From NCBI GenBank assembly GCA_003550325.1, contig QKWP01000136.1, positions 100,533 through 164,532 on the forward strand: DNA of 64,000 nt, in the 5' to 3' direction. Shown here in pieces: positions 32,444 to 44,159 of this stretch. Position numbers and translations under genes: made by a program. The notes beneath the pieces are model-generated. The model saw only the letters and a program-made list of their open reading frames with translations, searched no databases and had not been told where the DNA came from. The number at the start of each line of letters is the position of its first letter. Positions within the stretch are counted from its first letter, which is position 1. This stretch comes from Gigaspora rosea (lineage: Eukaryota > Glomeromycota > Glomeromycetes > Diversisporales > Gigasporaceae).

Positions 32444-35400
32444 TCATCTAATAAATTTACATAATATTTTTTGAACAGGAAAAAAGTTTTCATAAGATCT
32501 AGTTTGAAATTTTGTTTCCCAAATTTCAGCAAGTGGAAGTCTATCTTTTAAATCTAAATCATTAAGTAATAAAAAATAATTTTTTTGTGTTATAGTTGAT
32601 TAGCTAAACCAATCTATAAAACAAAGTGTATGACTAATAGAAACTAGTTCATTATTATTATTATTATTTGTATTATTTTTATTATATTTAGCTGGAAGAA
32701 GCATAGTATGTTGTAAAAAATAATTAATTTTTCCTGGCCAATGAATTGCTTGTTCATTTTTATCCTTAAATAATGCTAAAAAATATGCACCTAAATCAGA
32801 ATGTGTAAGTTCAGATCCAAAATATTCACCACTTAATTCTAAAGCACTAGCTTTTATAATTCTTTTTGAAACTAAATATGAATTTGAGTCATCAGTTACT
32901 TGTCCTTTAGCATAAAATTTAAGATTATCATTTGAATATATTTCAGTATAATAATCAACTAATAATTTTAAATTTTCATTAGATAAATATGCATCAGAAA
33001 AGGGTTTAATTAACCTTCCAGGATAATCTTAAGATACAGTAACAAAAAAATTAATATTATTAATAGAATATTGAAATTCTATTATTTTTGGAATTGTATA
33101 ATTATATATTGCTAATGTTCCTTTTGCTAATTGTTTATTTTGTAAATAATCTAAAGAAGCTTGTGCAATTGATATTAATGTTGGTTTTATTTGATCTAAA
33201 AGTCCATAAATTTCAATTTGTTGATTTATATAATTAAGCATATCCAATTCAACAGTTCTTCCAGAAGTATGAAAGCTTGCAATTTGTCCATTTAATCTTT
33301 CATAAGCATAGCACAAGTAACTATACCAAGAACCAAAATATAACATATCATCTTTTAAATGTAAATGATAATGCATATTAGGTGTTATTATATTAGAACC
33401 ATATAATTTTTGAAATTCTTTTAAAAATTTTATAAATAAACAATGTCCATGATTAATTTCTTCAGTTGTAATTATTCGTTGTGACATAATTGATACTGCA
33501 TTTACAAAATATGATCATACTTTTTGATCTTGAATTGGTAAAATATCCCTTAAAGCCATTGTTGAATATATTAAAGTCCATGTTTTCCACTGATCAGATG
33601 TAAATCCTAAAAAACTAAATGCTATTTTATGTGGAATCCTTCCAATATTAGCAGGTGGTGGACTATTATTAACAATATTTTGAATATTAGTAAGCTGATT
33701 TTTTGAAATTAAATCAGTTTCTATTGTCCAAATTTTCATCATTTTACAAGCTGTTCCAAGAAAAATATTATGCATCGGATCAAAAACAGAAAATTTTATT
33801 GGATCAAAATAAGATAATTGAAGAAAACTTGACCATCGAATACCATATTGATCAAACAACTGTTTACGCTCACTAGATACAGAATATTTCCATTTCTCAG
33901 CTATTATTTTATGTTCTTCAATAGTTCGTAAAGTATAATTGTCAATATTTGATTGATCTGAAGTATCATTAGTTTTAAAAAGTTTTTTGCATTTAAAACA
34001 TGCATGTTTAGAAGAATGACTAGAAAATCCACAAATTTTATTTCTTGCTGGTGTATCACATGAAACTAAAATTAAAGCTCCATAATACATTCTTCCGGCT
34101 GGGTATTTCATAGTTGCAAATGATTGACCAGCCCATAATTGTTTAAGCTCATCAACTAATGGATCTAAATATAAATTAATTTTTTCTGTTGGTGGTTCTT
34201 TTGGTCCAGGAATAAGACTAACAAAAATTGTGTTTTCTTTTTTATATCTTAGATGACGTGGCAAATTTAAAATAGTTAAATAAACTCCAGCAATTGAATA
34301 AACTGTATGTTTAGTAACTTTAAACCAGTCAATATTAATTGCAAAGCCAATATTAGTTTTGTGCAAAAATTTTTGAAAAAAAGGTTCATTTTGATCATTT
34401 TTAAAAGTTTTCCACACTTGTCCATCATAGAGATCAGAAAAAATATCAGATGAAGTGTTTTCTCTTTCATAACAAGATTCTAACAATTCTTCAAAACCAG
34501 GTCGTTGCAATAAAGTAGCTAATTGACTTAAAATTGATTGATATGGATATACTTTAATTGGTTTGTAAATTATTTTTCCTTTGCTTGTTCTAATCAGTTT
34601 TTTTAATAGTGTTTTACATTCACTACAACTTGCTTGTGAATTATTAGATATACTTTCTAAATTAGTTAAAAAATGGCATTTTTCACATACAACAAATTGT
34701 ATAATTGTTTTTTTAAATGACATAGCATCTTTAGCTTTATATAATGTCTCTGGAAAATTTGAATCATTATTAAATACTAAAGCTTTAATAAATATTAATA
34801 AAGCCGTAACTGCAGTATATGGTAAAATAAAAGCTTGTTGAAAAGAAAAAATCCATAATAAAACCCATTGAATTGTTAAGTTAAAAGAATCTTTAAAAGT
34901 ATTTGATAATATAGAGTATGGTATATATTTTGAATTAGGTTGAGTATATGTTTTAGTATTTTTAAAGCTTAAAATTGTTTCTTCTTCAATATCACTATCT
35001 TCTAATTCTATATCATCAAGTAGTCCAGTATTTCTTATAGATGATGAATCTTCAAAATCATTTTCTTGTTCAGTTTCAGTTTTACTATCTTCTTCAGAAG
35101 AACTATAATTTAATACTACTCTAAATTTTTTTATTCGTTCTATCTCCTCATTATCTATTTCTTCTGCTTCATGTTCTACTTCTTCATTTTCTCCTTCTTC
35201 ATTTTCTCCTTCTTGCTCAATTATTTGTTCAATATTACTTGCTAAAAATGATGTAGTTAAATATTCAGCAGATGATATTGATAAATTAAAGCTTTGACTA
35301 GTAGATAATAATGGTTCTCTAGTTTCTTCCTGACTATTATCAATAGAATGATCTATTCTTCCAAATTCTTCTTGTCTATGTAATCTTTCTGTTTGAGTAC

Positions 35401-35449
35401 TCACAACTTTTCCACTTTCACCACAAATAGAGCAATAACACCAAACCAT
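32444..35449 (-). pseudogene. CACTA-type tnp2 transposase, one frame with three in-frame stops
   Basis: On the minus strand a single reading frame runs from ATG (35447-35449) to TGA (32444-32446), 1001 codons, with no indel. It is interrupted by TGA at 33515-33517 and TAA at 33029-33031 and 32600-32602. Features in order: N-terminal CxCxxC; long acidic, Glu-rich region (about 75-150); zinc-ribbon CEKC...CSEC (about 253-280); IPGPKEPP near 412 with LDPLVDELKQLWAG; SCDTPARNKICGF and CFKC; FDPMHNIFLG near 555; after the first stop, NMHYHLHLKDDMLYFG and SFHTSGRT, typical of the C-terminal part of tnp2 proteins. These are hallmarks of CACTA/EnSpm transposases, which cut and paste terminal-inverted-repeat DNA. 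The stops fit TGG (one) and CAA (two). Element termini were not identified. Confidence 0.8.
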
Positions 35450-36600
35450 ATTTGTTTAATATTAATTATAACTTTATGGTAATTAAAAAAATCGAAATAT
35501 ATTTTTTCTTTTGATTTAAAAACAACTAATTTTATATGTTATTGCTAAGAAAAAAATGTAAAAAATGTGTTTTTAATATTATATTGTTTTTCAAACTTGG
35601 CTCTTGTCATTTAATAAATTTTTCACAATATATATTTACATTTTAATATCCAAGATGTATTTTTTTTTTGCCTAACGATAAATTTAAACCACAATCAAAT
35701 ATATATTTTCACTATATTGAAAAAAATATATAGAAAATTTTTAATATTATATAGAGTTTTAGCAAATGTTAAGTTTGGCTTTTGCTATTTAAAAAAAAAT
35801 TAATTATTACATACAATTATATATTCAATATTTAGATTTGTATTCTTCATTACTATTTTTTTTGTACGTTTTTTTATGTTAAGAAAGAGAGCGTATATTA
35901 ATTTATTTCTCTTCTATTTATATAGCTGTTTACTATATTACGTATAGTAGTTAGTTTATTTAAACTATAATAACCTTTGTATATACGTATATATAATATT
36001 TGTATATATGTACATGCGTAATAAACAGGTCAATCATTGCATCATTGTATTCCCACTCACACACTGTTGCAACTGAGAAAAGTCTCCAATTTCGCAATAT
36101 TAGTTTAGCTTAGAGTTATGAATGTAAACTTGAGTTCAAGTCATAAAAGAAGGTAGATTAGTTGGATAGCATTATTCTATAGATTGTTGTTTTATGGATC
36201 GTATAATAATTTATAAGTGAATAAATACGTACGTATATATATGCAAAATGTTTATGATTGTCGATCTAGCCAAGACTTAGACTATATAGTAGATCTGAAA
36301 TTAATGTTGAATTTCTAGATACAGAATAGAACATTACAGGCTATCAGCATGCTAAATAAAGGTTATAACAGGTTTGAGATTATTGTAGGATTCTATTTTT
36401 CCAAACGCAACCTTTTTATAAGACATCTGGTTTTTTATTTGTTGATTAGTTTGCTTATTTGTATGCCATAGTAAGTAGACTAATCTAGATTATAATTGAT
36501 AGAGTACATATTATTAATAATTCGTTATTTTATCATTTTTATTATCGTTATACATGAAATAAATAAGCTTTTTTTTTTAATAAAATACAAAACTTGTTGA
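35450..36600. other. Gene-free flank of the transposase
   Basis: AT-rich with no supported gene. 35571-35590 and 35735-35755 share TTTTTAATATTATAT words. Expected to include the 5' region of the transposase element, but I could not identify a CACT(A/G) terminus. Confidence 0.3.
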
Positions 36601-36613
36601 AACAAGTATAGAT

Positions 36614-36795
36614 TAACTTAATTTATTCTATATTTAACTATGAACTCATACCCCAAAATTCCAGATTGGAACTATGGTCAGATGGGCCAGAATCGATAAA
36701 TTAACTTAATCTATTATATATTTAACTATGAACTCATACCCCAAAATTCCAGGTTGGAACTTTGGTCAGATGGGTCAGAATTGATCATTTTGCCC
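36614..36795. repeat. Tandem duplication of ~95 bp
   Basis: TTTAACTATGAACTCATACC-CCAAAATTCCAGxTTGGAACTxTGGTCAGATGGGxCAGAAT occurs twice in a row. The second unit is also the left arm of the hairpin element below. Confidence 0.75.
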
Positions 36796-37125
36796 AAGAT
36801 TATTATTAAGTAAAAAGTGCCTAACTGATAATTTTACTATAGCTTTTGCCAACCAGTATAGCTAGACTCTTCTGTATAAAAATTTTTTACAGAATAATCT
36901 CTAAAATTCTAAGTCAAAATAGTTAGAATAGCCGGAACGCAACATAGTTAGGATTGGAGTTAGCTATTCTCATTAATAGAGCTATAGTAAAATTATCTGT
37001 TAAACATTTTTATTTGATGAATAACTGTTTTATTAATAAAATTCTTAGTAATCTTTGGCAAAATCGATCAATTCCAGCCCATCTAACCAGGGTTCCAATG
37101 TATTCTGACCCAGGATCTCCTTGTA
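36735..37125. mobile_element. Hairpin MITE (arms CCAAAATTCCAGG...)
   Basis: The left arm 36741-36850 (CAGATGGGTCAGAATTGATC, GATAATTTTACTATAGCT) is inverted at 36965-37122 (AGCTATAGTAAAATTATC, GATCAATTCCAGCCCATCTA). A single diverged arm of the same family occurs at 49185-49345. The short frames in this region are within the arms. Confidence 0.7.
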
Positions 37126-37921
37126 TAAGTTTGTAAAAAATTTTAACAATGGAATATTGTTAGATAACTTCATATGATTGGTTAGAACTATTTGCAAATA
37201 TGATATATCAGTTAGATTAGAAACCTTTATTATTATGCATGCAGAGTTTATTATCACTTGTGCATAATCTTTTTATCTAGCTATATATATCAAAAATTAA
37301 TACATAAATCAGCGAGATCAAATAAATAAAATAATCTCTATATACACACAAACTTGTATGATTATTTAAAAAAATATTTGTATGAATTAGCATTTCGAAT
37401 ATCAATATGAATATTTAATAAGTTATTAAAACAGAAAAATGGTACTTTATATAATTTAATTTAAAAAATATGCTTGATATTCAATCTTACTAAAATAATC
37501 TGAAATTCTTTAGTATCGTACAACTTGCTAGTATATATGTCTTGAGAATGTATTTGTTTAATTAATTCTAGTTTAATTTTATTAGCTTATAAAATTTGTT
37601 TTTTTGACTTCATTATCATATTCTTGACCTATTTTATTTAATCAATAAGTAATTATTTCAATAATTTTAGTTGTAGTAGATCATTATCATGATCTTTATT
37701 CATATATCTCATAGCTAATTAAATATAATAATCAGGTTCTAAACATTTATGTCTTGATCCAATTATCACCAAAAGAACTTGAATTATTCTATTACTGTAG
37801 TTCGGTCATCATAAGCCACCCGATAAACCTGTTATTGGATGCTATGTACGCAGCCAGATAAAATAAATCATTTTGCAAATAATTCTGTTATTGGCTGCTT
37901 TCAAATCCAATAACTATATAT

Positions 37922-38233
37922 TATCAATTTTAGATAGTGGCTATTAAGATATCTTCGCTCAAAGTTTAGAAAAAAATTTGGATAACAAAACAAAAGCTGC
38001 AACAAAGTTTTTTGAGCGAAGTTATCTATCTAAAATTGATAAAAAAATTTTATTTTAATTGTAAAATCAGAATAAAAAAATTTATCGATTTTAAATAGGT
38101 AGTTGTCAAGATATCTTTCATTTAAAGTTTTTAAAAAAACTTGAGTAACTATTAAAAAAGCTGCAGCAAAGTTTTTTCCAAACCTTGAGCGAAGATATCT
38201 CAACAATCACCTACCCAAAATCGATGAATTTTT
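37922..38233. repeat. Two adjacent related hairpins
   Basis: 37922-38042 folds back (TCAATTTTAGATAGxxxC...ATATCTTCGCTCAAA with TTTGAGCGAAGTTATCT...CTAAAATTGA). 38085-38233 is a second, related fold-back (TCGATTTTAAATAGGTAG...AGATATCTT with GAAGATATCTCAACA...CTACCCAAAATCGA). Non-coding. Confidence 0.65.
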
Positions 38234-38445
38234 TTTTTATTTTAATTATATAGACATATAGAATTACAAAATTTTTTAATCAACTTGTCTTCTTTTAAAA
38301 ATAAAAAGGTATCTATTAGAGTTGAACCATAAGTGTTTATTCTTAGTAAAAGAAGATGCAAAGAAAGGGATTCTTAATCACTTCATATAAGTTACGTGCA
38401 AGCATAATGAAGATAAAAAAGTTAACTCCTGAGGTTCCATAATAG

Positions 38446-38516
38446 ACATATTAACTAAGCACAGAGGTAGAATAAAAGTAGACATATTAACTAAGCACTG
38501 AGGTAGAATAAAAGAA
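38446..38516. repeat. 35-bp tandem duplication
   Basis: TAGACATATTAACTAAGCAC followed by (A/T)GAGGTAGAATAAAAG occurs twice in a row. The surrounding 38340-38800 is less AT-rich and may be a decayed retroelement, but no domain is recognisable. Confidence 0.6.
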
Positions 38517-38788
38517 GTCCTACATGTGCTCTAAGCAAAATAAGGATTTGACTTTGAAGTAGTCTTTTTGGAATCGAAATAAAAATCGTATTACCGGACG
38601 TAACAGATTATTGGATGGTTACAACGATTATGCATGGGTTAGGGGCACATAATATAAGAAAAGCAAGATCAAAACAATACTTCATTAAAAACCCAGTGAC
38701 TTCAATTAAAAAGGAAAGAAAAAGATATAAGACATCATAAAGTTACAAGACCTTTGACTTTACTTGACTAAGACCAGATAGAATTACC

Positions 38789-39162
38789 TTAGAACTTGAA
38801 TTGTTGTTGTAAAAATGGATCTGGCTATGCGATTTGTCTGAATCCTTCAATTGTTTGTTGTGTTGATACACCAAAACTAGCTACATTTTGATCGAAACTG
38901 ATCCCACCTATAGATGTCCCAAACCCTTTTTGAGTTTCTGGAAATCTTATTGTATTTTGTCCAAAAGTAGGTGTTCCAAACATGGATGGTTGATTGGTAT
39001 TAGAAGCTTCAAATGTGTTTTGAGGTGTTCCGAATCTCTGTGGTTGCGGTTGTCCAAATGCACCACCACTACTACCAAATATTTCAAATGAGGATTGTTG
39101 TTTTTGCTGTTTTTGTGACTCAAATCTGTTGAGTGAATTACACAAGTCTTTAAGACAAGAAA
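38789..39162 (-). pseudogene. FG-repeat protein fragment (nucleoporin-like)
   Basis: The minus-strand frame reads from an acceptor-like ATAG near 39163 to TAA at 38789-38791 (about 120 codons), with an in-frame TAG at 38825-38827. The peptide is Q/N/S-rich with repeated Phe-Gly dipeptides: IFGSSGG, AFGQP, RFGTP, MFGTP, TFGQN, GFGTS and SFGVS. FG-rich unstructured domains line the nuclear pore channel, so a Nup98/Nup116-like C-terminal exon is the simplest reading. No folded domain or upstream exon was identified. The sequence after the TAG still looks coding (PDPFLQQQFKF), so the TAG is probably a mutated CAG. It could also be the true stop of an unrelated low-complexity protein. Confidence 0.4.
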
Positions 39163-40001
39163 CTATTTGCGTTTATGTACAATTTTCCATATCCTTAATA
39201 CCATTTTGCTATTTGGTGTATAAAAATATTTTTTGAGATTATCTATGTACTGCGGTATTGTGATCCTCTTGACTCCATTATTTGTTTCCAAAGAACTAAT
39301 TGACGCAGTTTTGCAAATATAATGGGAGATAATTGGTATAAAAAATATTTATAAAATATATATATATTGTATATCATTTCTGACAGTTCCCATAATTATA
39401 TAATATTGAAGTCGCAATTCTTCTGATAAGTAGTCCATACCATCTACTAGATTGGGTTCTTCTTTTCTTGGTCCATAGACCGAGTACCAATATATAGGCC
39501 AGTCTTGAAGGTGCAGCGTTTGAGTCACAAAACTATAAAGCTGGGTTAAGTTTTGTTGAATATATTATAGATTGGCTATAACTAGTTATGTTGTCATAAT
39601 CAAACAAATTAAATGTTCAATCATCATCTGGATATGAATTAACTAAGTATTTTGTCAATAGCAATAATGACTTAAAGTTAGTATATTTTTTGCAAATATA
39701 TATATATAATTACCTTATTTATATATATATTAACTAACAATTGTGTTATATTTAGTGTTATAACAACTAATTAACTTATCGTCACTAGACATTGTACGTA
39801 TTAGCGCTTAAATATTACATATTAGCTATCAAAAAAGCTTTGAGCTTAAACATTATATTAGCTATCGAAAGAGCTTAATTAATATAATGACAATATTACG
39901 TATATTATTTTTTCTCATAATATACTAGTATTTTTTTTAATATAAATACAGCCCTGTTTTCTTTTTTATTTCACATTTTTCTTCATAAAACATTATTAAA
40001 A
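39163..40001. other. Gene-free stretch upstream of the 40-kb gene
   Basis: No supported coding exon. A TATAAATA-like box near 39941 and a pyrimidine-rich tract just before the ATG at 40002 could be the promoter of the next gene. 39832-39880 contains a duplicated AGCTATCxAAA(A/G)AGCTT word. Confidence 0.35.
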
Positions 40002-41954
40002 ATGGGTACGTTTAGTTAATATATCAAATTGAGCAAAATCTAAATTTGCCTTTTGCTAATATCTAAATTTTTATAGGATACGCACGCGAACAAGAGATTA
40101 TAAGATTATTATATTTAATATCTCTATACAATTCAGGACATATCCAAACAATTCAATTTCTTGATGAAGGAATAACAATTACTTATACAAACAATAAGCA
40201 AACCCAATTTTATTTTGAAACAGTGAGGGCATATAATAAAGATGGCTTCGAGAATAAGATAACTGATAATCTCATTACAATGCTTATTGTAAGCGAAGAC
40301 CCTAGCATTGAGGGTAATGAAGATGCAATTGTAAAATATTATTCATTCGATTTAGGTATATGATTTTAGTTTTATTGCACTTAACAAAAGATAAGCTTGT
40401 CTTTTGTTAATATATTTTAATTTATACTTTTGATTAAAATTTAAAGATATTGAGGAAAATATTGATCCGAAAGAAGGAAATAATAAAGATAACCACGCAA
40501 ATTTTGATCCGAAAGAAGGAAAAAAGTATATAATAAAGGCAACCAAGACAAAGGAAAAGCAATAATATAGGTAAGAGTGTAGCAAAAGAAAATAAAATAA
40601 GTATGGTGAAGGAAGTGAGGATGAGTCTGAAGAAAACGTTGAAAATGGTAAATTAATAGAGGGAAAAGAAGAGAGTAACAAAGTGGAAGGAAGTAATGAG
40701 ATAAAAGAAATAGAAGATGACGAAGAAGAATTTGGAGATAACGATGATGAAGAAATTGAAGATAACGATGACGAAATTGAAGATAATGATGACGAAATTG
40801 GAGATAACGACGATGAATTTGGAGATAACAACAACGAATTTGGAGATAACAACGATGAATTTGGAGATAACAACGATGAAGATAAAGAAGAAATAGTAAA
40901 TAAAAAAAGAAAAATTAAAGAATTACAAACAAGTAAAAAACGTATGTATAAATAAATAAATAAATTCTTTTATAAAAATGAATATTTACTAATCATAATT
41001 TTTAATTTTGCAGGATTTAAATCAGATATTACTTTAACTAGTAACAAACTAAAAGCTGAAAAATTATATAAAGAATTTTTATCATTAGAAAAAGGGCTAC
41101 CGGTTGTAGCCCCTTTTTTTGATGACGATGCACAAGTTCACAAATCAGTCTATTATAGAAATATAAAGAAACATTTAAAAACCATAATGCAACAGAGTTC
41201 AACTTCAAAGATTATACAATTTGATTCTTCATTGATTAATGGAGCACTTAGTATGGATCTATATCAAGAAGAACAAGAGCCTGCTATATCAATTCTATCA
41301 GAATTTGATAATAGTAACTTACGTGATCAAATTAATTTGCTGCGAAAAGTTCCAGAATTACCATCTAATATTTTAATGAATACATCTTTATTAACAAACT
41401 CAAATAATCAACAAATATTAATGTTTTCTTCTCTTATGAGTATGTGCTACAAATAACTTCATAAAGTTGAAATTAGTTCTTACAATTCAGAATTATATAG
41501 AAGAATGTCCTTGAGATTTTTGTATGAATTTGAATTGGCATACTGTTATATGAAAGATTTTGTTATTAAATATACAAGTCGCTCAAAAGGAATGAAGTCT
41601 ACTACACAAATTAATGCTCTTCTTACTGGAAGAATAACACTACAACAATTGTTGAACATTGAAAATACTACTTCAGAAACTTTTCTAGTTCATCAACCAA
41701 TAAAGCAAAAGAAAAAAAAATTAGTTACTTTAGACTAAATTTTGATCAATATTCCAGGAATTGTTGGTAAGGTTTCAGCATGCAAACTTAAACCATTTAC
41801 TACTGCTGGACCATGACTAGTAGAACTTCTTAAAGCCTTAAATGACAATTGGGTAATACTTAACTTGGTTGATTATACAACTATAACTTGGCTTGCAAAT
41901 ATTAAAAAAGATGAATGGATAGAACTTATTCATCAAATTACATCAAATTCATAA
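40002..41954 (+). pseudogene. Unrecognised four-exon gene with six in-frame stops, acidic repeat region
   Basis: Exons 40002-40005, 40077-40355, 40447-40941 and 41014-41954 join in phase (573 codons with the terminal TAA) through clean GT-AG introns of 71, 91 and 72 nt. Exon 2 encodes YAREQEIIRLLYLISL followed by a strand-rich segment. Exon 3 encodes an acidic tandem repeat, (I/F)(E/G)DN(D/N)DE, about ten times, then a basic KKRKIKELQTSKKR. Exon 4 encodes a globular, mostly helical region. Stops at 40563, 40572, 40593, 41454, 41736 (all TAA) and 41814 (TGA) interrupt an otherwise undamaged frame, at positions where CAA or TGG would be expected. I do not recognise the family. Probably a recently silenced gene or part of a mobile element. 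Confidence 0.6.
40690..40880 (+). repeat. Acidic-repeat coding minisatellite (GATAACGATGAxGAA)
   Basis: A 21-24-bp unit, GGAGATAACxAxGATGAATTT and variants, is tandemly repeated inside exon 3, encoding D-N-D/N-D/N-E-F/I. Likely length-variable by replication slippage. Confidence 0.75.
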
Positions 41955-42576
41955 ATTTGGTTGTTATATTTGCATTCAATTTATAAACTATTAGCATTAG
42001 TATAATTCAATATATATAGATCAATTTTGTTTTAAATTTGCATAATAGATTAGTTTACAAAATTAATAAATTGTTATATAGTTTTTGCTTTTAAGTGATA
42101 CGAAATAATATTAAATATGATGAATTAAAATTAAATATTGTATAACATAGTCAATACTGTCTAATTGCATATTATAGTATCGGGAAAACATTATCGGACC
42201 TTTTTTACTGAATGACGAACAATGTTTTGAGTTCGTTCTCGAATTTCTAGCGACAATTCAGCAGTAGGTTGTAGTCAGAGACTTTTTATATATATAGACA
42301 ATATATACATTTAAGTAATAAGAACCATTTTTGCGTTAATAATTAAAAGTCAAAAATTTTTATGCATTTACAATTAGATAGTATCAACTGCATAAAAAAT
42401 TGATAAGTCACTGAAAAGTAAAAATTAAAAGCCCGCTCTTTGTTTTGATTACATATATACTTTAAATTATTTGAATATAAATTTCTTTTTTTTCATGTTC
42501 TTACTCTTTCTTTCTTTACGTATCTGCTATATTTCTTTTCATACACATTTTTTTTTATACATTTATAACTTTACAG

Positions 42577-43980
42577 ATGGATAATATTTACCAAGCTACT
42601 TCTAGTTCGAAAACTTCAACACCATCAACTACGAAAGGAATTGCTAAAGCACTAGATACTGTATTCGAAAATTTAAACGAAACTAATTCCAAACTAAACC
42701 GTATTAATGAAGCATTTGAGCAACACCAAGAAACTGTTTCTATTCAAGCTACAAAGTTTCAAGACATGTATAATAATTTAAACACAACATTTCAAGATAT
42801 TTTTTCTACTTTAAACATGAATATCTTAGAAATACAAAATAAAGTTATTGAATATACTGATGATCAAAAAAATATATTAAATATCCTTGAAGATATTAGA
42901 ACTCAAAACTCTCACAAACCACTTTCTGAAATAATTAATCCCAAAAATAAATCTGTTAAGAATTCAACTCGATATTCTGCATCACATACTACTTTATGGA
43001 ATTCAATTTGTCACAAGATAAATAGTCATCAAGCTTCTGAAAATATAGATGAAACTTCCTTCAAGTTTAATTTAGAAAAGCCACCAAGTGATCGTTATAA
43101 TCGTAAAAGATTAAATAATTATATAAAATTTTATCTGGAAGATTATATTAAAAGAAGTGAAGATTTACGTAAGTATATATAAGCATTATATATATATATA
43201 AATATTTGAATAATATATTTTTTTAAATAAATAATAGGACAAAGAGAGTTGTGGAGTGAAGATGTTATAAGGGATATAATTACCGGATATGTTGGATATC
43301 TTCATAAACGATATATGTCTTCAAAAGAGAAAATCAAAAGTAATAAAGTATTTAATAGAAGAAAAGCACGAAAAATTCAGGTATATGCAGCTTATGTAAT
43401 ATTTTTAGTCTTTGTACAATGTTATAATAATCAATATAATTTGTATATCAGTATTACGTAAATATATAATATATATATATATTAGAAAGCAAAAAAACGA
43501 CATGATTGTACAAAACTTATGGATCTTGATGAATTAGGTCAATCTTTATCTGATGTTGAAAAGGTAATAAAACCTGAATATGCAAGTCCAGAAATTAGTG
43601 GCGAAGAAAATGAAGAAGATGTATTCTATATTGTTCAAATTCCATGGCGAAATCAAAGTGTAAGTTTATAGTTTAAATATAAATTTTGTTTAATAATATA
43701 ACTTATTTATTTTATATTTATTTAGCTTTGCGAACTAATTCAAAAACTCGATCAAGAGAATGAAAAAAAAGAAAGATCTTCAAAGCGCCAAAAAAAACAC
43801 AAAGGTAGTCCATCTACATTACGTATTGAAGTAAATCAGGATCATGAACGATTTGATGATTTAAAGAACCATTTACCTGTTGCTCCTAATTCAGATGATG
43901 TTAATGATGGTATTTGGCCAGCTTGGGCTTTACCGGATAATCATGACGATGCTGATCATGACTTTGAATCTGATAATTAA
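42577..43980 (+). CDS. Unrecognised intact four-exon protein, 387 aa, coiled coil plus acidic tail
   Basis: Exons 42577-43168, 43238-43380, 43486-43659 and 43726-43980 join in phase through GT-AG introns of 69, 105 and 66 nt. The frame has no internal stop and ends TAA. Residues 1-25 are Ser/Thr-rich; about 25-115 is heptad-like (LDTVFENLNETNSKLNRI ... LNILEDIRTQ), predicting a coiled coil. The middle has RYNRKRLNNYIKFYLEDYIKR and YMSSKEKIKSNKVFNRRKARK, which is basic and could bind nucleic acid or act as a nuclear signal. About 255-300 is acidic; the end has ERSSKRQKKHK, a WPAWALP motif and a strongly acidic DNHDDADHDFESDN. I do not recognise the family. It is the best-preserved gene of the central region, next to the broken 40-kb gene on the same strand. 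A role with DNA or chromatin is only a guess from composition. Confidence 0.6.
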
Positions 43981-44159
43981 ATTGTTTTTTAGGTAAATAT
44001 TTTAAAATATTTTTATAATAATTTAAATTATAATTTAATATTTATCTTATTTTTTTAATAGAAAACAATCCAATAAGTTACGAAACCTGCTTAAAAAAAA
44101 AAGATAATTAAATCAATGAATATAATTTGTATTATTTAGCAATTAGCATAAATATATAG

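Noticed and set aside
40352-40873. Ser/Leu-rich minus-strand ORF of 173 aa
   Set aside because: It is the antisense of the acidic-repeat exon; the plus strand has matching phase and splice sites.
32444-41954. Stop-codon reassignment (TAA/TAG = Gln, TGA = Trp)
   Set aside because: Every in-frame stop would fit such a code, but the intact S41 gene and the 42.6-kb gene end in TAA right after complete domains, and decayed elements show the same pattern. Transitions in pseudogenes explain it more simply.
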